A DNA stretch of 41,869 nt, taken from Streptomyces sp. CoH27 (GTDB lineage: Bacteria; Actinomycetota; Actinomycetes; Streptomycetales; Streptomycetaceae). Under the pieces are notes generated by a model. It had not been told where the DNA came from. It made no database searches and saw nothing but the letters and a program-made list of their open reading frames with translations. A program made the translations under genes and the position numbers. This document shows, piece by piece, positions 7,371 to 15,582 of this stretch. Location of the stretch: contig NZ_JAIQYY010000027.1 in the NCBI RefSeq assembly GCF_020181035.1, positions 43,720 through 85,588 of the forward strand, given 5' to 3'. Within the stretch, counting starts at the first letter, position 1, and every line of letters begins with the position of its first letter.

Positions 7371-8024
7371 TCAGGTGGTGCGGCGGGCCGGCTGCGGGGC
7401 CGGGTAGGCCGGGTCCAGTTCCTCGACGGCCCGCAGGGCGCCGCCGAGCGTCTTCACCAGCAGCTCGCGCATGGTGTCGCGGGACAGCACGGGGCGGTCG
7501 ATCCAGTCCAGGGTCGCGCCCTCGACGCTGCACACCCAGGAGAGCAGGCTCATCCGGGCCAGCGGGGAGATGTCCCGGCGGCCGTAGGCGCCCTCGGCGA
7601 TGGTGGCGACGATCGCCTCGCGCACGCCCTCCCGGATGGCGTGCACCTCGGCGTCGAAGCCGACGCCGCCGCTGACGATGGTGCGGTAGGCCGCCTGGTG
7701 GTGCTCGGCGTAGCGCAGATAGCCTTCGACGGTGCGGTGCACGCGGTCGACGGCGGCCAGTTCGAGCCCGCTCGCGGCGAAGGTGACCAGGTCGGCGACG
7801 GAGTCCTCGATGATCGCCAGGTAGTAGCCGCGCTTGGACCGGAAGTAGTAGTAGATCAGCCCCTTGGCGACCTGGGCCTGGCGGGCGATGTCGTCCATGG
7901 ACAGCGCGTCGTAGGACGTGTCGGCGAACAACTTCCGCCCGATGGAGATGAGTTCGGCGCGACGCGCGACCGAGCGCTCGGTGCCACGCACCCGGGGACG
8001 GACGGCGGCACGCTGGTGCGGCAT
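7371..8024 (-). CDS. TetR/AcrR family transcriptional regulator
   Basis: A 217-aa repressor-type protein. Residues about 20-70 form the TetR HTH (ARRAELISIGRKLFADTSYD, then SMDDIARQAQVAKGLIYYYF with RSKRGYYLAI). The remainder is the helical ligand-binding/dimerisation domain, with Trp and Tyr residues suited to a hydrophobic ligand. The ATG at 8024 is chosen; a TTG six bases earlier (8030) is an alternative, and no strong Shine-Dalgarno is seen. Its position directly upstream of acyl-CoA dehydrogenase suggests it senses an acyl-CoA or fatty acid and represses that gene. This is inference from context. Confidence 0.9.
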   Translation of the reverse strand: MPHQRAAVRPRVRGTERSVARRAELISIGRKLFADTSYDALSMDDIARQAQVAKGLIYYYFRSKRGYYLAIIEDSVADLVTFAASGLELAAVDRVHRTVEGYLRYAEHHQAAYRTIVSGGVGFDAEVHAIREGVREAIVATIAEGAYGRRDISPLARMSLLSWVCSVEGATLDWIDRPVLSRDTMRELLVKTLGGALRAVEELDPAYPAPQPARRTT

Positions 8025-8105
8025 AGTCAATTTCGACCCTGTTCCAGGCGGTCGGCGGGACCTCCGCAGTATGTCAGAACATGCCGTACGCGTGAGCGGA
8101 TCGGT

Positions 8106-8258
8106 TCAGAGCAGTCCGAGCTGGGTCACGAACATCGCGACCACTGCGACGAGGACCCAGCCCATGACGTGCTCGAAGATCTTCGGGCCGTCTTCCTGAG
8201 GGCCGCCGGTGCGGGCGCGGGTGGCGGTGGCCGGGTGTGCGGTCATGGTGGTACTCAC
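8106..8258 (-). CDS. Small single-pass membrane protein
   Basis: A 50-aa protein from a GTG at 8258 (ATG at 8246 is an alternative). The N-terminal half is polar (TATRARTGGPQEDGPKIFEH) and the C-terminal half is one transmembrane helix (VMGWVLVAVVAMFVTQLGLL) ending at the stop codon. Codon third positions are G/C-rich as in real genes. The layout resembles conserved streptomycete small membrane proteins of unknown role. It sits between the TetR gene and the secreted peptidase gene, all on the minus strand. Confidence 0.6.
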   Translation of the reverse strand: MSTTMTAHPATATRARTGGPQEDGPKIFEHVMGWVLVAVVAMFVTQLGLL

Positions 8259-8345
8259 AGAGGTCGGACGTGCAGAACGGTCCCCACCCACGTGTCCACC
8301 TTGCCACCCGCGACGGCCTGTGCGGTGATGAGCTTGCTCACACGG

Positions 8346-9710
8346 TCAGCACACGCCGACCGCCGCGAGCGCCTTGCGCTGGTGCAGGGTCGGGTGGGCC
8401 GGGAAGTAGAGGTAGCAGACTCCCCCGGTGCCGGAGACGACCTTGCCGGAGGCGTTGTACCGCTTGGTCCTCAGCCAGATGTTCTCGAACTCCCGCCGCG
8501 GATAGACCCGTCGTACGGCGTCGTCGCTCGGCGAGGCCGGGTCGTTGGCGATGACGTCGCCGTCCGCGGTGAAGCCGATGACGGTCATCAGATGGCCGGA
8601 GGTGCCGTAGCCGGCGCCGGTCAGCTCGGTCTTCAGGAACGACTGGGACGTCATGGCCGGGATACCGGCCCCGATCAGCGTCTCCAGGTCGGTGAGCGAG
8701 GCGAGCCTAATGACCACGCCCTGGATGCCGTCGAAGGTGGCCGCGTAGGCGGCGTTGAACGGCCAGTTGCCGCAGCCCTCGTACTGGTAGTCGTAGGTGA
8801 AGCGGGCCGCGTGGTCGACTTGCGGGTCGGCGTAGGAGGGGTCGACCCAGGCGAGCTGCTCGGGGGTGAGCCGGCCGCCCCAGTACTCGATGATCATCTG
8901 CGAGGAGGTGGGGCTGCACCAGGCCTCGCCGCCGTTGTCGTACTGCGGGTACTGGCCCTTGTGGATCTCCTGCGAGTAGCGCGGGACGATCAGCTCCCGG
9001 GCGAGGCCGGGGACGGAGGCGGGGACTGTGAAGCGGTCGGGGATGTCGGAGCCCATCGCCCCGAGCCGCCAGACGGTGGGGGTCAGGTCGGTGCCGGGCT
9101 TGCGGTAGAGGGTGAGGCGCAGCCGGTACGACGTCAGGCGCAGACCGGTGCCGGCGTCGTCGATGGCGAAGGTGTCGGTCGAGATGGCGCTCTTTCCGTC
9201 GCCCTGGCCGTCCACCGAGGTCCGCTTGATGTCCTGGTCGCCGGCCGCCCAGCGGCCCATCACGTACCAGGGGGTGGCGGTGCCGTCGGAGTACGTCCCC
9301 TGGAGCTCGACCTGGAGCCAGGTGCCGGCGGGGGTGTGGGCGTTCCAGGAGGCGACGACCTCGGTGGCGGGGGCGGTGAGCACGTGGACCGGGGCGGTCC
9401 AGACGGCGTACTCCCAGGTGGCGGTCGTGCCGGTGTGCGGGTCGGTGTAGTCGGTGCGGCCGGCGGGGGTGCCGATCACGACACCGGGGCGGGCGCCGGC
9501 GACGGCCCGGACGCCCTGGGCGGCGCCGAGGCGCCACTCGTGGTACGTGGTCCAGGCGTGGTAGTCGATCGGGCGGGCCTGCGCGGGGTCGTCGTCGGTG
9601 CGCTGCGCGGCTTCGGCGGCGGAGGTCGTCGTGCCGGCCACGGCCGCGGCGGCGCCCGCTGCGGCGGCGGTGAGGACGGTTCTGCGGGACGGCTGCTGGG
9701 CTCTGCTCAT
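8346..9710 (-). CDS. Tat-exported C39-like cysteine peptidase
   Basis: A 454-aa secreted protein. The N-terminus MSRAQQPSRRTVLTAAAAGA is a Tat signal (RR at 9-10, Ala-rich h-region, likely cleavage after AAEAA near residue 35). A beta-rich region of about 200 residues with many Trp precedes a Peptidase_C39_2 domain. The putative nucleophile is Cys265 in GGEAWCSPTSSQM, the His is 373 in GTSGHLMTVIGF, and VIANDPASP supplies the third residue. C39 enzymes cleave after double-Gly leaders, but this soluble form lacks an ABC transporter, so the substrate is open. The ATG at 9710 has GGGGG upstream; the longer frame to 9800 would bury the Tat signal. Start and family are secure. Confidence 0.88.
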   Translation of the reverse strand: MSRAQQPSRRTVLTAAAAGAAAAVAGTTTSAAEAAQRTDDDPAQARPIDYHAWTTYHEWRLGAAQGVRAVAGARPGVVIGTPAGRTDYTDPHTGTTATWEYAVWTAPVHVLTAPATEVVASWNAHTPAGTWLQVELQGTYSDGTATPWYVMGRWAAGDQDIKRTSVDGQGDGKSAISTDTFAIDDAGTGLRLTSYRLRLTLYRKPGTDLTPTVWRLGAMGSDIPDRFTVPASVPGLARELIVPRYSQEIHKGQYPQYDNGGEAWCSPTSSQMIIEYWGGRLTPEQLAWVDPSYADPQVDHAARFTYDYQYEGCGNWPFNAAYAATFDGIQGVVIRLASLTDLETLIGAGIPAMTSQSFLKTELTGAGYGTSGHLMTVIGFTADGDVIANDPASPSDDAVRRVYPRREFENIWLRTKRYNASGKVVSGTGGVCYLYFPAHPTLHQRKALAAVGVC

Positions 9711-9858
9711 GGGCGCGGTTACCCCCAGGTGTCCGGGTCGGGCTGGGTGCGATGCGTGGTCCGCCCAACTATGGAGCAGGCGCCATGGCCCTGCCAGCAC
9801 TTCGGCGCATGGCGCGCGATGAATATTGGTCTGGGCCTCTGGTGGAGCACGGCTCCCC

Positions 9859-9881
9859 GCACCCCTGGGGGCGCGGGGTGC
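9859..9881. terminator. Terminator-like hairpin after the permease gene
   Basis: GCACCCC (9859-9865) pairs with GGGGTGC (9875-9881) seven bases beyond the permease stop codon. The motif CCCCTGGGGGCGCGGGG is a repeat seen very often after Streptomyces genes. No U-tract. Confidence 0.55.
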
Positions 9882-9887
9882 GCGAGG

Positions 9888-11390
9888 TCAGACGAGATCC
9901 ATCGCCGCCACCTCGTCGGGGCGGCCGTAGCTGACCGGTCCCTGGAAGCGGCGGCGGGCCGTGGCGAACCACCACACCGTGGCCACGAGCAGGACGAAGG
10001 CGAGGGCGATCGGCGCGTAGTTGAAGGAGTCGACGGTGATCGGCGAGGCCTGCGGCAGCATGAACAGGACGCTGCTGAGGAGGATCCAGATCACCGCGAG
10101 CCAGCCGACCGGTCGGCCCCAGCGGCCCAGGTGCCACGGGCCCGGCTCGAACGCGCCGCCGAGCCGCAGCCGCAGGAAGATCGGCACGGCGTAGGCGAGG
10201 AAGAGACCGACGACGTTGACGCTGACGATCGCGGTGAACGCCGTGTGGGACCACCAGCCCGGCAGCACCAGGGCGAGCGAGCAGACCACCGCGAGCCACA
10301 CCGCCTTCACGGGCGTACGGGTGCGCGTCGAGACCGAGTGCCACCAGCGCGAGCCGGGCATCGCGCCGTCCCGGGAGAAGGCGAAGATCTGCCGGGTGTT
10401 GCTGGTGAGGTTGGCGAGACCGCAGAAGAGCATCGCGCCGATGACGATGAGGAGCATCACCTTGGCGGTGCCGAGGCCGAGGCCGTCGATGAGGATCTCG
10501 ACGGGCGGCGCGTCGGAAGAGGCCACCTTGGTGTAGTCGCCAATGCTGTAGACCAGTGCCAGCATCAGGATCAGACCGGTGATCGCCGAATAGCCGATGG
10601 ACCGGGTGATCCCCTTGGGCGCGTTGACCGTCGCGTGAACCGTTTCCTCGGACATGTGGAAGCTGCCGTCGAACCCGGTGAAGGTCCAGCTGGTGACCAG
10701 CAGACCGAGCATGCCGCCGTAAAGTCCGCTCGTGAAGCCGGTGTTGTTCTCGAAATGCGTCACGAACGACGCGGGCTGATGATGATCGGGCATCACTATG
10801 AGTGCGCCCACGATCACGACGAGTCCGATCAGCAGCCACCATACGGAAATGCGGTTCAGTAGGGCGACGAGCTGGACGGTGTAGGTGTTGGCGAGCCCCT
10901 GCACCACGATGATCAGCGCGGTGATGAGCACCGTCTGATGGGTGGTCGGCTGGTACGAGGGCCACTGAAGGTGCACGAAGGCCTGGATGAAGGTGGCGGC
11001 CGCGTAGCCGGTGGCGGCGGTGCCGCCGATCTGGCCCACGAAGTTCAGCCAGCCCGTGAACCAGGACCAGGCGCCCTTGTGCCGCTTGGCGAGTTTACCG
11101 GCGGAGAAATACAGGGCGCCGCTCGTCGGATAGGCGGAGGCGACTTCCGCCATGGCCGCGCCGATGAGCAGAACCATGATCGAGACGCCGATCCAGCCGA
11201 ACACGAGAATGCGGGGGCCGCCCGCACCCATACCGAATCCGAAGGAGGAGAAAATACCCGAGAGGATATTGATGATGGTGAAGGAGATCGCGAAATTGTC
11301 GAACGCCTGGAAACGCCGGGTGAGTTTCCGTGGATAACCCATCGCATGCAGGGTCGCGTCGTCGTCGAGTGCGAGCGGTTCTTTGCGCAC
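9888..11390 (-). CDS. APC superfamily amino acid permease
   Basis: A 500-aa integral membrane protein with about 12 hydrophobic segments. Segment 1 contains NFAISFTIINILSGIFSSFG and segment 3 PTSGALYFSAGKLA, both typical of the amino acid/choline transporter group of the APC superfamily. MSEETVHATVNAPKGI is the conserved loop between segments 6 and 7, and TSNTRQIFAFSRDGAMPGS the loop after segment 8. Substrate is probably an amino acid or GABA-like amine; not determinable. The GTG at 11390 has AAAGG upstream. It follows the hypothetical gene at 11432 by 41 bp, so the two may be one transcript. A hairpin lies immediately downstream. Confidence 0.92.
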   Translation of the reverse strand: MRKEPLALDDDATLHAMGYPRKLTRRFQAFDNFAISFTIINILSGIFSSFGFGMGAGGPRILVFGWIGVSIMVLLIGAAMAEVASAYPTSGALYFSAGKLAKRHKGAWSWFTGWLNFVGQIGGTAATGYAAATFIQAFVHLQWPSYQPTTHQTVLITALIIVVQGLANTYTVQLVALLNRISVWWLLIGLVVIVGALIVMPDHHQPASFVTHFENNTGFTSGLYGGMLGLLVTSWTFTGFDGSFHMSEETVHATVNAPKGITRSIGYSAITGLILMLALVYSIGDYTKVASSDAPPVEILIDGLGLGTAKVMLLIVIGAMLFCGLANLTSNTRQIFAFSRDGAMPGSRWWHSVSTRTRTPVKAVWLAVVCSLALVLPGWWSHTAFTAIVSVNVVGLFLAYAVPIFLRLRLGGAFEPGPWHLGRWGRPVGWLAVIWILLSSVLFMLPQASPITVDSFNYAPIALAFVLLVATVWWFATARRRFQGPVSYGRPDEVAAMDLV

Positions 11391-11431
11391 TGGTCGCCTT
11401 TCTCTCGGTGGGGGGACAGAGCACGTGCGGA

Positions 11432-12517
11432 TCAGGCGGCTCCGGGGACGGGCAGCCCGCAGGCGCGCCGGGCCCGGGAGAGCTGCTCGGCGGGGTCACC
11501 GAAGGCGCTCCACGGCATGCGCGAGGCGTACGGGCCCATCGCCGTGAACACCGCCCGGGCCTCGAACTCGCGCTGGGCCATGACCAGCGCGTGCGCGAGG
11601 TAGGCCAGGTCGAGCACCGGGGTGAAGCGGTAACCGGCCACCGCGGGCAGCCAGTTCTGGTAGATCGCGAGCGCGGTGGAGCGCCACTGCGGCTGTTCCC
11701 AGACGCGGTCGGCGAGCAGCTGGGTCGGGTTGTAGCTCTCCACCAGAGCGACCAGGGGCAGCAGCCGCAGGGCGGAGTCGGCGGGCGCTCGCTGACTGAG
11801 GAAGGCGGCCACGTCCCAGGCCGCGTTGACGGAACCGCCGTAGCGAGTGAAGAAGAACGACAGGAAGCGGTGATGGGCCTCGCGGTGCCAGGGGTCCAGG
11901 GAGAGGACATGCGCGAACAGCCGCCAGGGGCCGGGCGGGGCGGTGAGCAGGCCGTGCGGGGCCGGGTCGCGCAGCCGGTGCAGCCGGGCCATGGCGAGCT
12001 TGGCGGCCCAGGGGGTGGGGTCCGCGGGGGCCAGGGCGGCCGCACGGTCGCAGGCGGTCAGGGCGATCCGTTCCAGCGCCTCGGCGCGTTCGTCGCGCGC
12101 GTCGGCGGCCCGCAGCGCGCGCTGCACCGCGACCCGGGCCCACATCAGCGCGGACTCGGGGGTCGGCTCCTCGGCGAGCCAGCGCTCGACCAGATCGGTG
12201 CCGGCGGCCTCGGAGGCGAGGACCAGCGAGCGGTGGGCGCGCAGACCGAAGTCGGAGCGGGTCTCGGCGAGCGCCTCGTAGGCGTATCGATAACGTCCGG
12301 CGCGCACATCGACGCATACGCTCGCCAGCACACGGTCGTCGGCCGCCGGATGCCACACATAGTGCCCCTCGAATAACTCCGCGGCCATGTCCCCCTGCCA
12401 GTCCCCGTACGACGCATCGGCGGTTGCGCTGGAGGCACCATACTCAGCGGCGGGCGCACCCGGAACGCCGAATTCGACATATCGGTCAGGCGATTCACGA
12501 ATGTTTATCCGAACCAT
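11432..12517 (-). CDS. Hypothetical helical protein
   Basis: A 361-aa soluble protein I do not recognise. After a basic, less GC-rich N-terminus (MVRINIRESPDRYVEF) it is rich in Ala, Leu and Arg with amphipathic helix pairs, such as ALERIALTACDRAAALAPAD and HVLSLDPWHREAHHRFLSFF, resembling degenerate TPR or helical solenoid repeats. PGPWRLFAH and FFFTRYGG contain conserved-looking aromatics. It precedes an amino acid permease with a 41-bp gap, so an accessory role is possible but unproven. Its ATG at 12517 is only 17 bp from the proposed start of the divergent kinase gene, and no Shine-Dalgarno is visible. Confidence 0.75.
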   Translation of the reverse strand: MVRINIRESPDRYVEFGVPGAPAAEYGASSATADASYGDWQGDMAAELFEGHYVWHPAADDRVLASVCVDVRAGRYRYAYEALAETRSDFGLRAHRSLVLASEAAGTDLVERWLAEEPTPESALMWARVAVQRALRAADARDERAEALERIALTACDRAAALAPADPTPWAAKLAMARLHRLRDPAPHGLLTAPPGPWRLFAHVLSLDPWHREAHHRFLSFFFTRYGGSVNAAWDVAAFLSQRAPADSALRLLPLVALVESYNPTQLLADRVWEQPQWRSTALAIYQNWLPAVAGYRFTPVLDLAYLAHALVMAQREFEARAVFTAMGPYASRMPWSAFGDPAEQLSRARRACGLPVPGAA

Positions 12518-12534
12518 TGACTGGCTGCCAGCCG

Positions 12535-13227
12535 GTGATTCAAAACGCGACCACTACTACACTGTTTCCGGAAAACCGCCCACATCTACCCACCCCGGGA
12601 ACCATCATTCGCGACCTCGCCACCCGGCTGCGCCGGCTTCCCCCCTCCCTCGGCCCGGTCCGGCTGATCGGCATCGACGGGCACGCCGGCTCCGGAAAGT
12701 CCACGTTCGCCGGGCACTTGGCCGCGGCCCTCGGCGGGGCGCCGGTGCTGCGTCTCGACGACATCGCCAGCCACGAACAGCTCTTCGAGTGGACCGACCG
12801 CCTCCTGGCCCAGGTGATCCGCCCGCTCGCCCGCGGCGAGAGCGCGCACTACACCCCCTACGACTGGCGGGCCCGCACCTTCGGTGCGCCGCTGCCGCTG
12901 CCGGCCGCGCCCGTGGTCGTGCTGGAGGGCGTCGGTGCCGGCCGGCGCGCGCTGCGGCCGCATCTGGCCCGGCTGCTGTGGATGGAGCTGCCGAGGGAGG
13001 AATCCTGGACGCGCGGCCGGCTGCGGGACGGGGCGGAACAGCGGGAGTTCTGGGACGGCTGGGTCGAGGCGGAGCGCGCACACTTCGCCGCTGACCCCTC
13101 ACGCCCCCATGCCGATCTCCTGGTGACGCAGACACCGGAGGGGTACGAGGTACTGCCGGGACCCGGGTCAACCGCTGGACCGGACCAGAACATGACCCAG
13201 AGTGACGAGTCCTCCGCGTTGTGGTGA
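12535..13227 (+). CDS. P-loop nucleoside/uridine kinase-like protein
   Basis: A P-loop NTPase of about 230 aa. Walker A is GIDGHAGSGKSTF, followed by APVLRLDDIASHEQLF (the uridine-kinase-like DDxxxx substrate region), HYTPYDW, PVVVLEGVGAGRRAL (Walker B-like strand) and LPREESWTRGRLRDG with lid arginines. This order matches the uridine kinase/phosphoribulokinase-like group; the substrate is not certain. The start is unclear: GTG at 12535 is in frame and nearest, without a good ribosome binding site. A TACACT box at 12558-12563 would demand an unusual later start. The C-terminal 25 residues (GPGSTAGPDQNMTQSD) look like a disordered tail. Confidence 0.78.
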   Translation: MIQNATTTTLFPENRPHLPTPGTIIRDLATRLRRLPPSLGPVRLIGIDGHAGSGKSTFAGHLAAALGGAPVLRLDDIASHEQLFEWTDRLLAQVIRPLARGESAHYTPYDWRARTFGAPLPLPAAPVVVLEGVGAGRRALRPHLARLLWMELPREESWTRGRLRDGAEQREFWDGWVEAERAHFAADPSRPHADLLVTQTPEGYEVLPGPGSTAGPDQNMTQSDESSALW

Positions 13228-13277
13228 AGTTGTGAAGGAACCCCGCGGGTGAACTTCCCGAAGTGCCTCAACTCCGC

Positions 13278-13307
13278 TTGACCGGGGGCCCGTACAGGTC
13301 TTACGTT
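13278..13307 (+). promoter_or_regulatory. Promoter of the micro-ORF/terminator unit
   Basis: TTGACC (13278-13283), an 18-nt spacer and TACGTT (13302-13307) form a good HrdB-type promoter. It lies 50 bp after the kinase gene. Expected transcription start is near 13312-13315, at or next to the ATG of an 18-codon ORF. Confidence 0.65.
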
Positions 13308-13311
13308 CTCA

Positions 13312-13368
13312 ATGTGCGGTCCTTCGGAACCGCCCACCGACGCGAAGCCCCCGGTTGTTCCCCCGTGA
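13312..13368 (+). CDS. Leaderless 18-codon Pro-rich micro-ORF
   Basis: An ATG four bases after the -10 box opens the frame MCGPSEPPTDAKPPVVPP, ended by TGA. Seven of 18 codons are proline, in three Pro-Pro pairs, the last directly before the stop codon. The final codons lie inside the ascending arm and loop of the terminator hairpin 13343-13380, so ribosome position would alter whether that hairpin forms. This is the arrangement of an attenuator leader peptide, or alternatively of a short noncoding RNA of about 70 nt that contains an ORF by chance. Sensing of prolyl-tRNA or of Pro-Pro stalling is inference only. Confidence 0.4.
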   Translation: MCGPSEPPTDAKPPVVPP

Positions 13369-13380
13369 CCGGGGGCTTCG
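13343..13380 (+). terminator. Strong intrinsic-type hairpin upstream of the AAA+ gene
   Basis: A perfect 13-bp stem, CGAAGCCCCCGGT (13343-13355) with ACCGGGGGCTTCG (13368-13380), and a 12-nt loop. A smaller hairpin with CGGTCC and GGAACCG arms (13317-13332) precedes it. Together with the promoter at 13278 they define a transcript of about 70 nt. Confidence 0.7.
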
Positions 13381-13656
13381 TTCTGCCCATAGCCACCTTT
13401 TCGGGCGCCCCACGCACCGATCCGCTCACCCTGGGTCACGAAAACGTGTGCGCCCCGTCTGCTTCCACCTTGTCAAACGGCGGGTACGGCACCCTTCGGT
13501 AGGCGGTCGTGCCGCAGGTACGATGCCATCGGTGCGACCTACGGGCGGCTGCCTCGCGCACCTGCAACTCCGGTCCGCGGCACGGCGGTTCGACCGCGGC
13601 GGCCCCGGGCGTCCGCCCGGTGGTGAACCACGGGGGCACGGTCTGTGGGGGGACGG

Positions 13657-15519
13657 ATGGACTTCGGCACGCAGGGCCCCGACGCCCCGGCCGATCTCGC
13701 CTGGCTGCGCGGGGTGGACGCCTACACGATGGGTGCCTATCCGCAGGCGGAGGAGGAGTTCCGCACCGCGGTGCGGATGGATCCGGGGATGGCGGACGGC
13801 TGGCTCGGCCTGCACGCGCTCCGGATCGACACGACGACCGCGCTGCTGCGGATGTTCCGGCACCGCGACCGCTTCGGCGAGCAGCGCACCCGGCACCGCA
13901 GGGCCCTCAACTCCTGGTACTGGCTGGGCTGGTGGGTGCAGCCGGTGCTGGAGAGCCCGCGCGATCTGCTGCTGGCCCACGCCTCGCACTGGCTGGACGG
14001 CCGGCACGTGCCCGAGCTGGACCGGGCGCTCGCCGGACTGCCCCCGGTCGACACCGACCCCCAGGTCCGCTTCCTGCACGCCTGCCGCGCCTATCTGGTC
14101 AAGGACTGGGACCAGCTGGTCCGGCACACCGACCCGCTGCTGGACGACCCCCTGCTCGGCATCGAGGCCGGACTGTTCGGCGGCATGGCCCGCGTCCGGC
14201 TGGAGATGTACGGCCAGGCCGAGCCGCTGCTGTCGGCGGCGCTGATGCGCTGTCGCAGCGAACAGCCGCAGCGCAAGGAGCTGCGCTACTGGCTGGCGCG
14301 GGCGCACGAGGGCACCGGCCGCTCGGCGGCGGCGCACCCGCTGTACCGGGCCGTGCACCGCGTCGACCCGGCCTTCATGGACACCTCGGCCCGGCTCGCG
14401 GCGATCGCCGAGGGCGACGGGTACGACGACACCGCCGACCTCGCCGCGATCAGCCTGACCGGTGCCGGGCAGGACACCGTGGACGGTCCGGACGGCTTCG
14501 ATCCGCTCTTCGGCACCGAGGGCCGTGATCTGCGGCTGACGGAGCCGGATCTGCCGACCGGCCCCCTGCCGTCGGTGACCGACCCCGCGGTACGGGTGAA
14601 GACCGGCGCCCCCTCCTCGCCCATCCCGGCCGGGCCGACCGATCCCGCCCTGCTGGAGGAGGCGCTCGCCGAGCTGGAGCGCATGGTGGGGCTGGAGCCG
14701 GTCAAACGCCAGGTGAAGGCGCTGTCGGCGCAGTTGAACATGGCGCGGCTGCGGGCCGGGCAGGGACTGCCGGTGCAGCCGCCGAAGCGGCACTTCGTCT
14801 TCTCGGGCCCGTCGGGGACCGGGAAGACCACGGTGGCTCGGATCCTCGGCCGTGTCTTCTACGCGCTCGGCCTGCTCGGCGGTGACCACCTGGTCGAGGC
14901 CCAGCGGGCGGACCTGGTCGGCGAGTACCTCGGGCAGACGGCCGTGAAGGCCAACGAGCTGATCGACTCCGCGATCGGCGGCGTGCTGTTCGTGGACGAG
15001 GCGTACTCGCTGTCCAACTCCGGGTACGGCAAGGGGGACGCGTACGGCGACGAGGCCCTGCAGGTGCTGCTGAAGCGGGCCGAGGACAACCGGGACCACC
15101 TGGTGGTCATCCTGGCCGGCTATCCCGAGGGCATGGACCGGCTGCTGGCGGCGAACCCGGGGCTGTCCTCCCGCTTCACGACCCGTGTCGACTTCCCCTC
15201 CTACCGCCCGCAGGAACTCAGCGAGATCGGCAAGGTGCTGGCGGCGGAGAACGGGGACATGTGGGACGAGGAGGCGCTGGAGGAACTGCGGTCGATCGCC
15301 GGGCACGTGGTCGAGCAGGGGTGGATCGACGAGCTGGGCAACGGCCGCTTTCTGCGGACGCTGTACGAGAAGAGCTGTGCATACCGGGATCTGCGGTTGT
15401 CGGCGTATCTCGGCTCGCTGTCCCGGGAGGATCTGGCGACGCTGCGGCTGCCTGATCTGATGCAGGCGTACGGGGAGGTGCTGTCGGGGAGGGGGCCGCA
15501 GGATCCGCCGGGTTTGTAG
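13657..15519 (+). CDS. EccA/CbbX-like AAA+ ATPase with TPR-like N-terminal domain
   Basis: A 620-aa protein. Residues 1 to about 270 are helical repeats (for example YTMGAYPQAEEEFRTAV at the start and ALMRCRSEQPQRKELRYWLA later). A linker of about 70 residues precedes a CbbX-type AAA+ module: Walker A GPSGTGKTT (about 383-391), Walker B GVLFVDEAYSL (about 441-451), sensor VVILAGYPEGMDRLL, PGLSSRF with the Arg finger and GNGRFLRTLYEKS in the lid. This two-part design is that of EccA, the cytosolic ATPase of type VII secretion, but no esx or ecc gene is nearby. The ATG at 13657 has GGGGGGA upstream; a GTG at 13645 is less likely. A possible -10 TACGAT lies at 13519-13524. Confidence 0.88.
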   Translation: MDFGTQGPDAPADLAWLRGVDAYTMGAYPQAEEEFRTAVRMDPGMADGWLGLHALRIDTTTALLRMFRHRDRFGEQRTRHRRALNSWYWLGWWVQPVLESPRDLLLAHASHWLDGRHVPELDRALAGLPPVDTDPQVRFLHACRAYLVKDWDQLVRHTDPLLDDPLLGIEAGLFGGMARVRLEMYGQAEPLLSAALMRCRSEQPQRKELRYWLARAHEGTGRSAAAHPLYRAVHRVDPAFMDTSARLAAIAEGDGYDDTADLAAISLTGAGQDTVDGPDGFDPLFGTEGRDLRLTEPDLPTGPLPSVTDPAVRVKTGAPSSPIPAGPTDPALLEEALAELERMVGLEPVKRQVKALSAQLNMARLRAGQGLPVQPPKRHFVFSGPSGTGKTTVARILGRVFYALGLLGGDHLVEAQRADLVGEYLGQTAVKANELIDSAIGGVLFVDEAYSLSNSGYGKGDAYGDEALQVLLKRAEDNRDHLVVILAGYPEGMDRLLAANPGLSSRFTTRVDFPSYRPQELSEIGKVLAAENGDMWDEEALEELRSIAGHVVEQGWIDELGNGRFLRTLYEKSCAYRDLRLSAYLGSLSREDLATLRLPDLMQAYGEVLSGRGPQDPPGL

Positions 15520-15582
15520 GTGCGGGTCGGCTGGGGCGGAGCGGGGCCGCTCACCGGCGCCGGCCGGGTGCTGCTGCGCCCA

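Noticed and set aside
8346..9710. Bacteriocin maturation/export system
   Set aside because: The C39-like domain is on a Tat-exported protein with no ABC transporter domain and no double-Gly precursor nearby.
7317..10862. 1181-codon open frame on the plus strand
   Set aside because: It runs opposite the TetR, membrane-protein, C39 peptidase and permease genes, has Gly/Arg/Val-rich composition without domains, and is a high-GC antisense artefact.
12865..13439. Minus-strand frames over the kinase 3' end
   Set aside because: They overlap the P-loop kinase coding region and the promoter/terminator unit and show no domain.
13657..15519. Type VII secretion locus
   Set aside because: Only an EccA-like ATPase is present. 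No WXG100, FtsK-like EccC, EccB/D/E or mycosin genes are in the window.
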